Positions 24,056-33,258 are shown, counted from the first letter of the stretch. The stretch is 64,000 nucleotides of DNA from a bacterium (GCA_023150945.1 JAKLJX010000005.1:78629-142628), one strand, 5' to 3'. The notes: generated by a model from the letters alone, not told the origin. Program-made: numbers and translations.

Positions 24056-24742
24056 ATGATTCCCGCCAAACATGCGTTTTGGGCTGATGGAATTTTCTAT
24101 CCCTATCTTCGGCAGCTCTGCCGCCGCCATTTTCACCGGCTGGAGATTCTCGGCAGCCTGCCGCACTTCGACCCGCAGTTGCCCGTGCTGCTGCTGCCCA
24201 ATCACAGCACGTGGTGGGACGGCTTCTTCGTCTATCTCTTGAATCGTAAGATCTTTCATCGCCGGCCTTATTTGATGATGCTGCAAGAGCAGCTCGCGCG
24301 CTACTCTTTTTTTGCGCGGCTCGGCGCTTTTGCCATCGACCCGCATTCGCCGCGCGAGGTGAGGCAATCCTTGCGCTATGCTGCGGAGCGCTTGCAAATG
24401 CAGCCGCCGGTTTTGCTGGCGGTCTTTCCGCAGGGTGAATTGCGACCGTGGCATGTGCGGCCGCTCGGTTATCGCCGCGGCATCGAGATTCTGCTCAAGA
24501 TGGCGCAATGCCGGGTCAATCTGCTCAACCTGGCCATCAGCGCCGGTTTCTACCGCGAACGCCGGGCAGAAGTGTTTTTTCTGTTCGATGAAAACCGCAT
24601 TGTTGATCACCGCAATTATCCCGATCACCTCGGCCTGGAGCTTGCCGAGGAACGGCTGCTCGCCGAGCTGAGACAACGCTGTGATCGCGGCGAAACCGGT
24701 GTCTCCTTGCTGCCGCGCCGCGGCCGCGCACCTGCAGGTTGA
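24056..24742 (+). CDS. PlsC-like acyltransferase, probable carotenoid-glycoside acyltransferase (CruD-like role)
   Basis: A 228-residue lysophospholipid-acyltransferase-fold protein. The catalytic His-Asp motif is NHSTWWDG (NHx4D) and the acceptor-binding motif is FPQGELRPW. Members move an acyl group from acyl-CoA or acyl-ACP to a hydroxyl. In this cluster, immediately before a glycosyltransferase and after crtB, the likely acceptor is the sugar of a glycosylated carotenoid, as described for CruD in chlorobactene glucoside ester synthesis; that is inference from context. It begins four bases after the crtB stop. Confidence 0.8.
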   Translation: MIPAKHAFWADGIFYPYLRQLCRRHFHRLEILGSLPHFDPQLPVLLLPNHSTWWDGFFVYLLNRKIFHRRPYLMMLQEQLARYSFFARLGAFAIDPHSPREVRQSLRYAAERLQMQPPVLLAVFPQGELRPWHVRPLGYRRGIEILLKMAQCRVNLLNLAISAGFYRERRAEVFFLFDENRIVDHRNYPDHLGLELAEERLLAELRQRCDRGETGVSLLPRRGRAPAG

Positions 24743-24793
24743 TGCGCTGGGCCTGCCCGGAATTTTTCGCGGCAAGAATGGATCTGCAAACAG

Positions 24794-25951
24794 GTGCAAC
24801 CCTTGGCTCTCGTGCTCACTGTGGTGCTGGCCGTGCTCGGCCTCGTGCTCGTGGTGACGCTGTACAATGCGCTCACGGCACCGCTGCTCAGCCGGCCGCC
24901 GTTGCTGCCGGCCGCGCCCTTGGTCTCCGTGCTCGTGCCGGCGCGCAACGAGGCGGAGAATATCGCGGCGTGCCTGGCAGGTTTGCAGCAACAGCGCTAT
25001 GCGCAATTCGAGATCATCGTGCTCGACGACAATTCGAGCGATGCGACCGCCGCGCTGGCCGCGAATCTGGCCGCGCGCGACAGCCGGATTCGGCTGATCT
25101 CCGGCGCGCCGGTGCCGGCGGGCTGGACCGGCAAGAATTGGGCATGCCACCAACTCAGCAAACATGCGCGCGGCGAGATTCTCATTTTCACCGACGCCGA
25201 CTGCCGCCACAGCGCAGAGATCATCGCCGCTACTGTCGCGTGGATGCAGAAGTATCGTTTGGGTTTGTTGACCGCCTTCTCGCAGCAAATCACCCTCACA
25301 CTGCCGGAAAAGCTGGTCGTGCCGGTGATCTACATGCTGGTCTACAGTTATCTGCCGTTGTGGCTGACTTACTATTCCAAGTCGCCCGCGCTGGCGGCGG
25401 CCAACGGCCAGTGGCTGGCCTTCACGCGACCGGCCTACGATCGTCTCGGCGGTCATGCGGCGGTCGCGACGGAAGTGGTCGAAGATGTTGAATTGAGCCG
25501 GCGCGCCAAGCGGTTCGGTGAGAAGATTCTCGTGCTCGCGGGCAATGATGCGGTGCAGTGCCGCATGTATCAATCCTGGCGCGGCGTTTGGGAGGGATTT
25601 TCCAAGAACGCCTTTGGTTTGGCCGGCCATCAAACCATTCCGTTCTTTCTGCTGTTACTGCTGTTGTTCGGATTGCACGTGTTGCCGTTTGTTCTGGTTT
25701 GGCTGCCGCCGCTGGCGAAACTCGCGGCCCTGGGCATTGCCATGAATCTCGCGCTGCGGCTGGTGCTGGCAGTGAAATACAAACAGCCGGTGCTGAGCGG
25801 CATACTGCTGCATCCGGTCGCCGTTGTGCTCACGCTGCTCATCGGCCTCAATTCTTATCGCTGGTATCGCGGCGGCAAGATCGTTTGGAAGGATCGCCGC
25901 GTGTTTTTCAATCAACCGGCCGCCGGGTCCGCTGCCGGCCCCGGGCTTTAG
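24794..25951 (+). CDS. Membrane-anchored family 2 glycosyltransferase, probable carotenoid glycosyltransferase (CruC/CrtQ-like)
   Basis: A 385-residue protein: an N-terminal membrane helix, a GT2 catalytic domain (VSVLVPARNEAENIAACL, VLDDNSSDATA, FTDADCRH with the DxD-type metal site, VVEDVELSRRAKRFG), and about three C-terminal membrane helices. This layout matches carotenoid glycosyltransferases such as CruC and CrtQ, which add a sugar to a hydroxyl or carboxyl on the carotenoid. There is no ATG in the open frame after the acyltransferase stop; GTG 24794 is the first usable start and lacks a clear ribosome-binding site. The next gene begins six bases after its stop. Confidence 0.82.
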   Translation: MQPLALVLTVVLAVLGLVLVVTLYNALTAPLLSRPPLLPAAPLVSVLVPARNEAENIAACLAGLQQQRYAQFEIIVLDDNSSDATAALAANLAARDSRIRLISGAPVPAGWTGKNWACHQLSKHARGEILIFTDADCRHSAEIIAATVAWMQKYRLGLLTAFSQQITLTLPEKLVVPVIYMLVYSYLPLWLTYYSKSPALAAANGQWLAFTRPAYDRLGGHAAVATEVVEDVELSRRAKRFGEKILVLAGNDAVQCRMYQSWRGVWEGFSKNAFGLAGHQTIPFFLLLLLLFGLHVLPFVLVWLPPLAKLAALGIAMNLALRLVLAVKYKQPVLSGILLHPVAVVLTLLIGLNSYRWYRGGKIVWKDRRVFFNQPAAGSAAGPGL

Positions 25952-25957
25952 CGTCTC

Positions 25958-26653
25958 ATGAAAATCAACACGCATGCGCTGCTCGTTTTTTTGGTGTATT
26001 TGCTGCTGCTGGCGGGCGCGGCTTGGCATGCCCTCGATGTTCTGCAACGCGAAATGCAGTTGCTGGCAGCGCCGATGATCATCGGGCTTGCCCTCTTGCT
26101 TTTGGGCGAATATCTGTGTAAGCTTCGCCGCCTGCCCGCAACGCCGCGCGGCGCGAGTCATATCGTGTTGCGTTTCGTGGGATGGAGCAGCGCGGTCATT
26201 ATTCTCGGTTTTCTCGTTGAGCTGGTGGGTGTGCACACCGGTTGGCTGTTCGGGCAATATGATTATCGCGGTGTGCTGCAGCCGGAGCTCGCCGGAGTGC
26301 CGGTGGCCATCGGCTTTGCCTGGCTGGCGATGCTGCTCAGCTCCGCGGCGCTGACGCAGCGGTTTTTGCAGGCTCACGCGGCTGCCGGCGCGTTCCGCTC
26401 CGCTGTCAGTATTGCCGCGTTCATGGTTTTGTTCGATCTGTTCATGGAGCCGGCGGCAGTGGCGCTCGATTACTGGCAATGGCAGGGCGGCACGGTGCCG
26501 CTGCAAAACTATGCCGCCTGGTTTGTGATCGGGTTCCTGCTGGCTTATGCCGGCTTGCGGCTGGGCGTGTTACAGGCGAAATTTTCCAATCTGCCCCGGC
26601 ACGCTTACCTGGCGCAATTGCTCTATTTCACGGTGGTGAACTTGTCGCGTTGA
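25958..26653 (+). CDS. cruF: CruF-type carotenoid 1',2'-hydratase
   Basis: A 231-residue membrane protein with about seven helices. Family landmarks are ELVGVHTGWLFGQYDY (about 87-102), ELAGVPVAIGFAWL, FDLFMEPAAVALDYWQWQGG and PLQNYAAWFVIGF. CruF hydrates the psi end of gamma-carotene to give a 1'-hydroxyl, the attachment point for a sugar in myxol- and salinixanthin-type pigments. It shares the domain with archaeal bisanhydrobacterioruberin hydratase. Its presence beside a cyclase is the best evidence that the product is monocyclic. Confidence 0.85.
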   Translation: MKINTHALLVFLVYLLLLAGAAWHALDVLQREMQLLAAPMIIGLALLLLGEYLCKLRRLPATPRGASHIVLRFVGWSSAVIILGFLVELVGVHTGWLFGQYDYRGVLQPELAGVPVAIGFAWLAMLLSSAALTQRFLQAHAAAGAFRSAVSIAAFMVLFDLFMEPAAVALDYWQWQGGTVPLQNYAAWFVIGFLLAYAGLRLGVLQAKFSNLPRHAYLAQLLYFTVVNLSR

Positions 26654-26668
26654 AGAGTTGAAGAACAG

Positions 26669-27397
26669 ATGCATCCCTATGCCACACAATCCTCCCGCGG
26701 CCTGCTGTTCGGCGCGATGATCATCGCGCTCTGGTTCGGCAATCTCACCATGCTGCTCACCCAGCCGGTGACCGCGGCGGCCTGGGTGTGGATATCGCCG
26801 GCGCTGTTGCTGCAGACCTTCCTGCACACCGGCCTGTTCATCACGGCGCATGATGCCATGCACGGCACCCTCACCCGGCACCAGCGCTGGAACGATTTCG
26901 CCGGTAGCGTGTGCGTGCTCCTCTATGCGCTGTTTTCATTTCGGCGGCTGCGGGTGGAGCATCAGAAGCATCACGCCCATCCGGCGAGCGCGACCGACCC
27001 GGATTTTCACGACGGCGCGCATGCCGGCTTCTGGCGCTGGTACGGGCATTTCATGCTGACGTATGTGACCTGGCGGCAGTTGCTGGGCATGGCGCTGGTC
27101 TTCAATCTCCTGCATCATGTGCTGCACGTTGCGCTGTTGAATCTTCTGCTCGGCTGGATCATGCCCGCGCTGCTCAGCACGCTGCAGCTCTTCTATTTCG
27201 GCACATTCCTGCCGCATCGCGAGCCGGCGGGCGGTTACGAGAATCGCCATCACGCGCGCAGCAATGCCTACCGGCCGCTGTGGTCGTTTCTCTCCTGCTA
27301 TCATTTTGGCTATCATCTCGAGCATCACGAATTCCCGTTCGTGCCCTGGTGGCGCTTGCCGTTCGTGCGCGGCCAGGAGATGCGCCGGAGCAATTGA
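26669..27397 (+). CDS. crtW: Beta-carotene 4-ketolase CrtW
   Basis: A 242-residue membrane di-iron oxygenase of the fatty-acid-desaturase superfamily. The His boxes are AHDAMHG, HQKHHAHP and CYHFGYHLEHHEFP, with FGTFLPHR and the closing PWWRLP, all typical of CrtW. It adds a keto group to C4 of a beta-ring. It is 15 bases after cruF and is the last pigment gene before the photolyase. A beta-carotene hydroxylase is less likely because hydroxylases have a different His-box spacing. Confidence 0.88.
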   Translation: MHPYATQSSRGLLFGAMIIALWFGNLTMLLTQPVTAAAWVWISPALLLQTFLHTGLFITAHDAMHGTLTRHQRWNDFAGSVCVLLYALFSFRRLRVEHQKHHAHPASATDPDFHDGAHAGFWRWYGHFMLTYVTWRQLLGMALVFNLLHHVLHVALLNLLLGWIMPALLSTLQLFYFGTFLPHREPAGGYENRHHARSNAYRPLWSFLSCYHFGYHLEHHEFPFVPWWRLPFVRGQEMRRSN

Positions 27398-27492
27398 GCA
27401 GCGGCCGGCCTTTTTTCCGCCCGCGCCGCACCCGTTCTGCCACCGGCTGATTCGAGGCTGCACGCAGCACGCAAAGACAAGCTCGCTCACTC

Positions 27493-28977
27493 ATGCCCAT
27501 TCCCGATTGCCGCATCGCGGCCTGCAACACGGCCCCGCTCCATCCCCACGGTGAATTCGTGCTGTATTGGATGATTGCCAATCGCCGCACGCAGTGGAAT
27601 TACAGCCTGCAGCGCGCGGTCGATTATGCGGTGGAATGGCAAAAGCCGTTGCTCGTGCTCGAAGCGGTGCGCTGCGACTATCGCTGGGCCAGCGACCGGT
27701 TTCATCGTTTTTTGTTGGAGGGCATGCGCGACAATGCCGGCCGCCTGCGCAAAACGGCGATCTCCTACTATCCCTACCTGGAACCTGAACCTGGTGCGGG
27801 CAAAGGCTTGCTGGCGGCGCTGGCGGCGCGCGCCTGTGTGGTGGTCACCGATGATTTTCCCGCCTTCATGTTGCCGCGCCTGATTGCGGCCGCTTCGCGG
27901 CAAGTGCCGGTGCGGCTGGAGAAGATCGATTCCAACGGCCTGTGGCCGATGCGTGCCACCGATCACGTTTTTCCCACCGCCTATGCTTTCCGCCGCTTCC
28001 TGCAAAAGAATCTGCATTCTCATCTGCTCACCCTGCCGCTCGCGGATCCTCTGCGCCGCGTGAAATTGCCGGCGCTCACCGCGCTGCCCCGTGAGATTCT
28101 GCGCCGCTGGCCGCCGGCCGAGCCGGCGCAATTTGCCGGCGATCCGGCAGCGCTGGCGCAATTGCCGATCGATCATCGCGTCGGCGCCGTCACGACGCGC
28201 GGCGGCAGCGCGGCCGGGCGCGAGCGGCTGCTGGCGTTTCTCGAACTGCGCCTGGCGCGCTATGTGGAGGAACGCAATCAACCGGAGCAGGAGGTGACCA
28301 GCGGCCTGTCGCCGTATTTGCATTTCGGCCATCTTGCGGTGCATGAAATCTTCGCGGAGCTGATGCAGCGCGAGTCGTGGTCGCCGGCATTGTTGCCGCC
28401 CAAAGGCAAGGGCGCAAAAACCGGCTGGTGGGGTGTGCGGCCGCCCGCCGAAGCCTTTCTCGACGAATTGGTCACCTGGCGGGAGCTGGGATACAACTTC
28501 TGCGCACAGCGCACCGACTACGATCAATATGAATCGCTGCCCGCGTGGGCGCAGGCCACGCTCAACCGGCACAGCCGCGACCGGCGCAGCCACGCCTACT
28601 CGCTGGCGCAGTTCGAGCAGGCCGCAACGCATGATCCACTGTGGAACGCGGCGCAGCGACAGCTCGCCACCGAAGGCCGCATGCACAACTATCTGCGCAT
28701 GCTCTGGGGCAAAAAGATCCTGGAGTGGAGCCGCGCTCCGCGGGAGGCGCTGACAATCATGATCGAGCTGAACAACAAGTACGCGCTCGACGGTCGCAAT
28801 CCCAATTCCTATTCCGGCATCTTTTGGGTGTTGGGCCGTTATGACCGGCCGTGGGGACCGGAACGGCCGGTCTTCGGCGTCATTCGCTATATGAGTTCGG
28901 AAAACACCGCCCGCAAAGTCCGCGTGCGTGAGTATATCCAGCGATATGCCGGCAACTCACCGGCGCTGTTCGATTGA
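27493..28977 (+). CDS. phrB: Class II cyclobutane pyrimidine dimer photolyase
   Basis: A 494-residue photolyase. Class II features are FVLYWMIANRRTQWNYSL near the N-terminus, LSPYLHFGHLAVHEIF, ELVTWRELGYNFC, ATHDPLWNAAQ, MHNYLRMLWGKKILEW and LDGRNPNSYSGIFWVLG. It repairs UV-induced pyrimidine dimers with FADH- and visible light. The gene sits 95 bases downstream of the carotenoid cluster on the same strand, a frequent arrangement in light-exposed bacteria and a sign that pigment and DNA repair are co-regulated. No light-sensing MerR/CarH-type regulator is present in the window. Confidence 0.93.
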   Translation: MPIPDCRIAACNTAPLHPHGEFVLYWMIANRRTQWNYSLQRAVDYAVEWQKPLLVLEAVRCDYRWASDRFHRFLLEGMRDNAGRLRKTAISYYPYLEPEPGAGKGLLAALAARACVVVTDDFPAFMLPRLIAAASRQVPVRLEKIDSNGLWPMRATDHVFPTAYAFRRFLQKNLHSHLLTLPLADPLRRVKLPALTALPREILRRWPPAEPAQFAGDPAALAQLPIDHRVGAVTTRGGSAAGRERLLAFLELRLARYVEERNQPEQEVTSGLSPYLHFGHLAVHEIFAELMQRESWSPALLPPKGKGAKTGWWGVRPPAEAFLDELVTWRELGYNFCAQRTDYDQYESLPAWAQATLNRHSRDRRSHAYSLAQFEQAATHDPLWNAAQRQLATEGRMHNYLRMLWGKKILEWSRAPREALTIMIELNNKYALDGRNPNSYSGIFWVLGRYDRPWGPERPVFGVIRYMSSENTARKVRVREYIQRYAGNSPALFD

Positions 28978-29000
28978 TTCATGCGAAAAGGAGATGCGCC

Positions 29001-29315
29001 GTGCCCTCCGCCAAAAATGTGATAACCAAGCCCTCGTTTTGGAAGCTGGTTTGGCATCTGCCCAAATTGCTTCGCCTCGTGCTGCGCCTTATGCGTGACC
29101 GCCGCGTGCCGCTCATCGGCAAGCTGGCGTTGGTCGCCGCGTGCGTTTATGTCGTTTCGCCCATCGATCTATTGCCTGATTTCGTGCTGCCGGTTTTGGG
29201 CTACACCGATGATCTCGCCATTCTGCTGGCGGCACTCCGCTTCCTGTTCAACCTGACCCCGCCCAATGTCCTCGAGGAGCATCTTGGTGAGTTCGACCCG
29301 CGTTCGATCCGCTAG
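29001..29315 (+). CDS. YkvA/DUF1232-family small membrane protein
   Basis: About 104 residues from GTG 29001, which has AAGGAG eight bases upstream. The core DRRVPLIGKLALVAACVYVV-SPIDLLPDF-LPVLGYTDDLAI is the DUF1232 signature: a helix pair entering the membrane with the SPIDLxPD turn. The function is unknown. It overlaps the start of the amidase gene, so the two are probably translated together. Confidence 0.85.
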   Translation: MPSAKNVITKPSFWKLVWHLPKLLRLVLRLMRDRRVPLIGKLALVAACVYVVSPIDLLPDFVLPVLGYTDDLAILLAALRFLFNLTPPNVLEEHLGEFDPRSIR

Positions 29316-31227
29316 ATCGGCAGTGCGCTGCCCGAGCCGTGCCCGCAGGCACTGCCGGCACCGCCACCGGCAGGCATTGCCCGCTGTGCCGCGCAGTCCG
29401 GTTGCGCTGCTGCTGTGCGTGCTCATTTCGCTGTTGCATGTTGCCACTCTGTCTGCCCAGAAGCTGCACCTCGAGGTGATCTATCCCCGTGAAGAGTTGA
29501 CCATCACCGCGCGTGATTCGACCTTCGTGTTCGGCAATTTTGAGCCGGCCACGGCGCGGGTTACGATCAACGGCGTGCCGGCGCGGCAGTATTCCAATCA
29601 GACCTACCTGGTCATGGTGCCAGTCAAACCCGGCAAATTCGTGTTTCGCGCCGTGGCGGTTGACAGCATCGTGGCGATCGGCGGCGTGGATTCGGCCGTG
29701 GTCGAGCGGCTGGTTTACATCCCCGATTATCTCGCGACTTCACCGCCGGCGCCCTTGCAGTTTGACACGAGCTATGTTTATCCCAAAGTCGATCTCGCCA
29801 TGCGCGCCGGCGAGGTGCTGGGCGTGGCGGTAAAAGGCTCGCCTGGCTGGCGCGCGACGTTTGAGATTGCGGGGTTGGCGCAAGAACTCCCCATGGCTGA
29901 AAGGCCGCCGCGCCGCCAGTTCTATTGGGGCGAGGCGGTTTTTGGCCGCGCCCAGCCGCCCAACACGCCCGAGGTGCGGGGCATCTACACCGGCGTCTTC
30001 ATGTTGCGCGACAGCGATTCGCTGCAAAACGCGAGCATTCGCTTTCAGCTCAGCAACGACCAGGGCGAGAAGATCGAATTGACCGCACCCGGCCGGTTGA
30101 GTTTGTGGCCCGAGGCCATTCCGCAAGTTGCCAGCCTGACCGAGGAACTCACCATTGGCCGCACCGGACCGGGCAACGGCTACCAGCTTTTTTTGCCGAA
30201 GGAGGTCAAGTTGCGCCTCACCGGCAGAGAGGGTGGGTTCTATCGCGCGCGCCTCACCGAGGATGAATCCATCTGGGTGCCGGTGGCCAATTGCCGGCTG
30301 CTGCCTGCCGGCACGCTGCCGCCGCGGGCCATCGTGCAGGTGGCCCGCACGCAGAGTTTTGCCGATCGCACGCGCGTCACCATTTTCATGGAAGAGCGCG
30401 TGCCTTTTCGTATCGAACAGCGCACCCAGCCGCAGCGCCTGGAGGTGATTCTGTTCGGAGCCACGGCGGATACGGATTGGATCCGGCATGACTACGGCGA
30501 TCCGTTGATCGGCGAGATTCGCTGGTCGCAAGACCAGGATGAGAAGTACCGCCTCAGCATTGCACTCAATCAAAAACAGCAATGGGGCTATCGTGTCGCC
30601 TATGACGGCACGAATCTCGTGCTCGACATCAAGAAGACGCCGAAGCTCGCGTCCTCGCCGCACAGCCCGCTGCAGGATTTGTGGGTTTGCATTGATGCCG
30701 GCCACGGGCCGGATTTGGGCGCCATCGGGCCCACCGGGTTTTTCGAGAAGGATGCCACCTTCCTGCTCGCCGCAGAATTACGGGAGAAGCTCGAGCGCCG
30801 CGGGGCCAAGGTCATCATGACGCGCACCGTTGCCGAAGAGGGCATGACGCTCACCGCGCGGCGCAAGTTCGCCGAAGTCAGCAATGCCGACTTGTTCATC
30901 AGTCTGCATTACAACGCGCTGCCCGACGGCGTGAATCCGTTTCTCAATCGTGGCAGCAGTGCGTTTTACTATCATCCGCAAAGCTATGAGCTGGCAAATA
31001 AAATTCTGCGCATGTTGCTTCAGAAGCTAAAACTTCCTAATTTCGGCCTGTTTTACGACAATCTTGCGGTGTGCCGCGTCACCAACATGCCGGCGGTGTT
31101 GATCGAGCCGGCGTTTCTCATGCACCCGGAAGAGGAGATGCTGATCCTCTCCCCGCGTTTTCGCGCGCTCACCGCAGAGGCTATCGTCGCCGGAATGGAA
31201 GCGTTCGTGCGGGCGGCGCGGGAATGA
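29287..31227 (+). CDS. N-acetylmuramoyl-L-alanine amidase (AMIN plus Amidase_3)
   Basis: A periplasmic zinc amidase of about 646 residues. After an export signal come an Ig-like N-terminal region (VFGNFEPATARVTINGVPA), an AMIN-like targeting domain (RVTIFMEERVPFRIEQRTQP ... LVLDIKK) and a C-terminal Amidase_3 domain: CIDAGHGPDLGAIG, FEKDAT, LFISLHYN and VLIEPAFL supply the zinc His/Glu/His and catalytic Glu. It cleaves the amide between N-acetylmuramic acid and the stem peptide during division. GTG 29287 has GAGGAG eight bases upstream but gives an Arg-rich 35-residue extension before the signal core; GTG 29386 would give a standard signal peptide. Confidence 0.9.
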   Translation: MSSTRVRSARSAVRCPSRARRHCRHRHRQALPAVPRSPVALLLCVLISLLHVATLSAQKLHLEVIYPREELTITARDSTFVFGNFEPATARVTINGVPARQYSNQTYLVMVPVKPGKFVFRAVAVDSIVAIGGVDSAVVERLVYIPDYLATSPPAPLQFDTSYVYPKVDLAMRAGEVLGVAVKGSPGWRATFEIAGLAQELPMAERPPRRQFYWGEAVFGRAQPPNTPEVRGIYTGVFMLRDSDSLQNASIRFQLSNDQGEKIELTAPGRLSLWPEAIPQVASLTEELTIGRTGPGNGYQLFLPKEVKLRLTGREGGFYRARLTEDESIWVPVANCRLLPAGTLPPRAIVQVARTQSFADRTRVTIFMEERVPFRIEQRTQPQRLEVILFGATADTDWIRHDYGDPLIGEIRWSQDQDEKYRLSIALNQKQQWGYRVAYDGTNLVLDIKKTPKLASSPHSPLQDLWVCIDAGHGPDLGAIGPTGFFEKDATFLLAAELREKLERRGAKVIMTRTVAEEGMTLTARRKFAEVSNADLFISLHYNALPDGVNPFLNRGSSAFYYHPQSYELANKILRMLLQKLKLPNFGLFYDNLAVCRVTNMPAVLIEPAFLMHPEEEMLILSPRFRALTAEAIVAGMEAFVRAARE

Positions 31228-31286
31228 AGCGGCTGCGCCCGGCGGCGCACGCTTGCGTGGTTTCTCTCTGCACAGCCAAATCAGGA

Positions 31287-31817
31287 ATGAATTCGGAATT
31301 CGCCCATTGCCCGAAATGTGCGGGCCAGCTCGAAACGCGCGTTCTCGAAGGCCGCGAGCGCCAGGTTTGCCCCCGCTGTGGCTTTATCCTGTATCGCAAT
31401 CCGATTCCGGCAGTTGCCGTGATTCTGCAGCAAGACGACGGCATTCTGCTGGTGCAGCGCGCCGTTGATCCGCATGCGGGTGACTGGTGCCTGCCGGCGG
31501 GTTTCATGGAGTGGGAGGAGGGACCGGAGCACACCGCGCGCAGGGAAGCCCGCGAGGAAACCAATCTGGACATCCGGGTGCGGCAGCTCTATGGCGTTTT
31601 TCCGGGCAGCGACTATCCCGCCAACCGCATCGTGCTGATCGTTTATCGTGCGGAGATTGTTGGCGGCGAGCTGCGGCCCGGTGATGATGCGAGTGACGCG
31701 CGTTTTTTCAAATTGACGGATTTGCCCGAGAATGTTGCTTTCCGCGTGCATCGCCAGATTCTGGCAGCGCTCCAGGAGGAGATGCATTCGCGCATGCCCA
31801 AACAGGACTCTTTATGA
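31287..31817 (+). CDS. NUDIX hydrolase with N-terminal zinc ribbon
   Basis: A 176-residue protein. A four-Cys zinc ribbon (CPKCAG ... CPRCG) at residues 8-31 precedes the NUDIX domain; the Nudix box GFMEWEEGPEHTARREAREE has the expected Gly, Glu and REAREE residues. Such proteins hydrolyse nucleoside diphosphates linked to another group; the zinc ribbon recalls NudC-like pyrophosphatases, though this one is shorter. An upstream ATG at 31224 overlaps the amidase stop and could be used, but its extra residues look unlike the family. The stop overlaps the next start (ATGA). Confidence 0.85.
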   Translation: MNSEFAHCPKCAGQLETRVLEGRERQVCPRCGFILYRNPIPAVAVILQQDDGILLVQRAVDPHAGDWCLPAGFMEWEEGPEHTARREAREETNLDIRVRQLYGVFPGSDYPANRIVLIVYRAEIVGGELRPGDDASDARFFKLTDLPENVAFRVHRQILAALQEEMHSRMPKQDSL

Positions 31818-32236
31818 AATGCAGAGTGATCTGTATGCTGCTGGCCGCCGCGCTGACCGGCGGTTGCAACTCCGCGCCGGAGCCGCAGCCGGCACCTAAA
31901 CCGAAGGCAATCGCAACCGTGGAAAAAGGCCCGCAGAAAGTCTATATCGACGAAATGCCCCGGCTGTTTACCACGGCTGCCGGTCGCAAACTCATGATTC
32001 CCGTCACCGGCAATTTGCCCAATCCGGCCTATCAACTCGACACGCTGCGCGTGGAGCGGCGCGACGAGGTCGTCGAAATCACGCCGCTAGCGCGTTACGA
32101 TGACAGCCTGATGGTTACACAAGTCCTGGTGCCTTTTTCCAGAACCGTAGCAATTGGCCCGTTTGAACCGGGTGAATACCATCTGCGTTTCAACAGCCGT
32201 TCCGGCGTGCAAGACGCCAAGATTATCGTTGAGTGA
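31814..32236 (+). CDS. Small lipoprotein of unknown function
   Basis: A 140-residue protein with a lipoprotein signal ending LTGGC, so the acylated Cys is residue 18. A Pro/Lys-rich linker (PEPQPAPKPK) follows, then a beta-rich domain ending in FEPGEYHLRFNSRSGVQDAKI, reminiscent of a small Ig-like fold. I do not recognise a family. It overlaps the NUDIX gene by four bases (ATGA), so it belongs to the same transcript. Confidence 0.75.
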   Translation: MKCRVICMLLAAALTGGCNSAPEPQPAPKPKAIATVEKGPQKVYIDEMPRLFTTAAGRKLMIPVTGNLPNPAYQLDTLRVERRDEVVEITPLARYDDSLMVTQVLVPFSRTVAIGPFEPGEYHLRFNSRSGVQDAKIIVE

Positions 32237-32313
32237 GAGCGGCGCTGCACCGGCAACAAACAGCGGAACAGACTGCCCAAGAGGCAAGTTCGAACCTCCT
32301 GCGGTGAAGGCTC

Positions 32314-33258
32314 ATGACAGGTTTCTATTACCATCCGGATTTTCTTCAGCACGACACCGGTGACGGCCATCCGGAACGGCCGGCGCGCCTGACCGCGATC
32401 ATGCAACACCTGGAAACCACGGGCTTGCTCGCGCGGCTGCAGAGCCGACAGCCGGAAGCAGCGCCGCCGGCGGCGATCGCGACGGTGCATCCGCACGGTT
32501 ACGTGGCGTGGGTGCAACAAAGCTGCGGCCCGCGGCTGCACATGCTCGATTCAGATACCGTGGTCTCACAGCATTCCATGCGCGCGGCGCAACTGGCGGT
32601 GGGCGCCGCCCTCGCTGCAGTCGATCAAGTCAGCGCGGGCAAGCTGCGCAACGCTTTTTGTGCGGTGCGGCCGCCGGGGCATCATGCCGAGACCAGCACC
32701 GCGATGGGCTTCTGCCTGTTCAACAACGTGGCCATTGCGGCGGATTGGCTGATTCGAAGCCGGCGTGCCGAAAAAGTCCTGATCATCGATTGGGACGTGC
32801 ATCACGGCAACGGCACGCAGGAGATTTTCTATGAACGCGGCGACGTTTTCTTTTTGAGCTTCCACGAGTGGCCGCTCTATCCCGGCACCGGCCGAGAGGA
32901 GGAAACCGGATCCGGCGCCGGCCGCGGCTGCACCCGCAACGTCCCCATCGCGCCTTACACGCCGGAGGCGGATTATCTCGACCGCTTCTCCGCCGTGGTG
33001 ACGGAAGTGCACGAAAGCTTCAAACCCGATTTTGTGTTGATTTCCGCTGGTTTCGATGCCCACCATCGTGATCCGCTGGCGCACCTGCGCTTGACCGAAA
33101 CCGGCTTTGCCCGCATGACTGAGTTGGTGCTGAATTTGGCGCAGTCTTCCGCCGCCGGCCGCGTGGTTTCGCTGCTGGAGGGCGGTTACGACCTCAATGG
33201 ACTGGCGCATTCAGTGGCCGCACATGTGGAGAAAATGGCAGCCGCAGCCGCGCCGTGA
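32314..33258 (+). CDS. Histone-deacetylase-family deacetylase (AcuC/class II-like)
   Basis: A 314-residue zinc deacetylase. Catalytic landmarks: VRPPGHHAETSTAMGFC with the active-site His pair, IDWDVHHGNGTQEIFY with the metal Asp and His, SAGFDAHHRDP with the second metal Asp, and LEGGYDL near the end. Bacterial members remove acetyl groups from proteins (AcuC on acetyl-CoA synthetase) or small polyamines; the substrate cannot be chosen here. GAAGG precedes ATG 32314. A short gap separates it from pcm. Confidence 0.9.
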   Translation: MTGFYYHPDFLQHDTGDGHPERPARLTAIMQHLETTGLLARLQSRQPEAAPPAAIATVHPHGYVAWVQQSCGPRLHMLDSDTVVSQHSMRAAQLAVGAALAAVDQVSAGKLRNAFCAVRPPGHHAETSTAMGFCLFNNVAIAADWLIRSRRAEKVLIIDWDVHHGNGTQEIFYERGDVFFLSFHEWPLYPGTGREEETGSGAGRGCTRNVPIAPYTPEADYLDRFSAVVTEVHESFKPDFVLISAGFDAHHRDPLAHLRLTETGFARMTELVLNLAQSSAAGRVVSLLEGGYDLNGLAHSVAAHVEKMAAAAAP

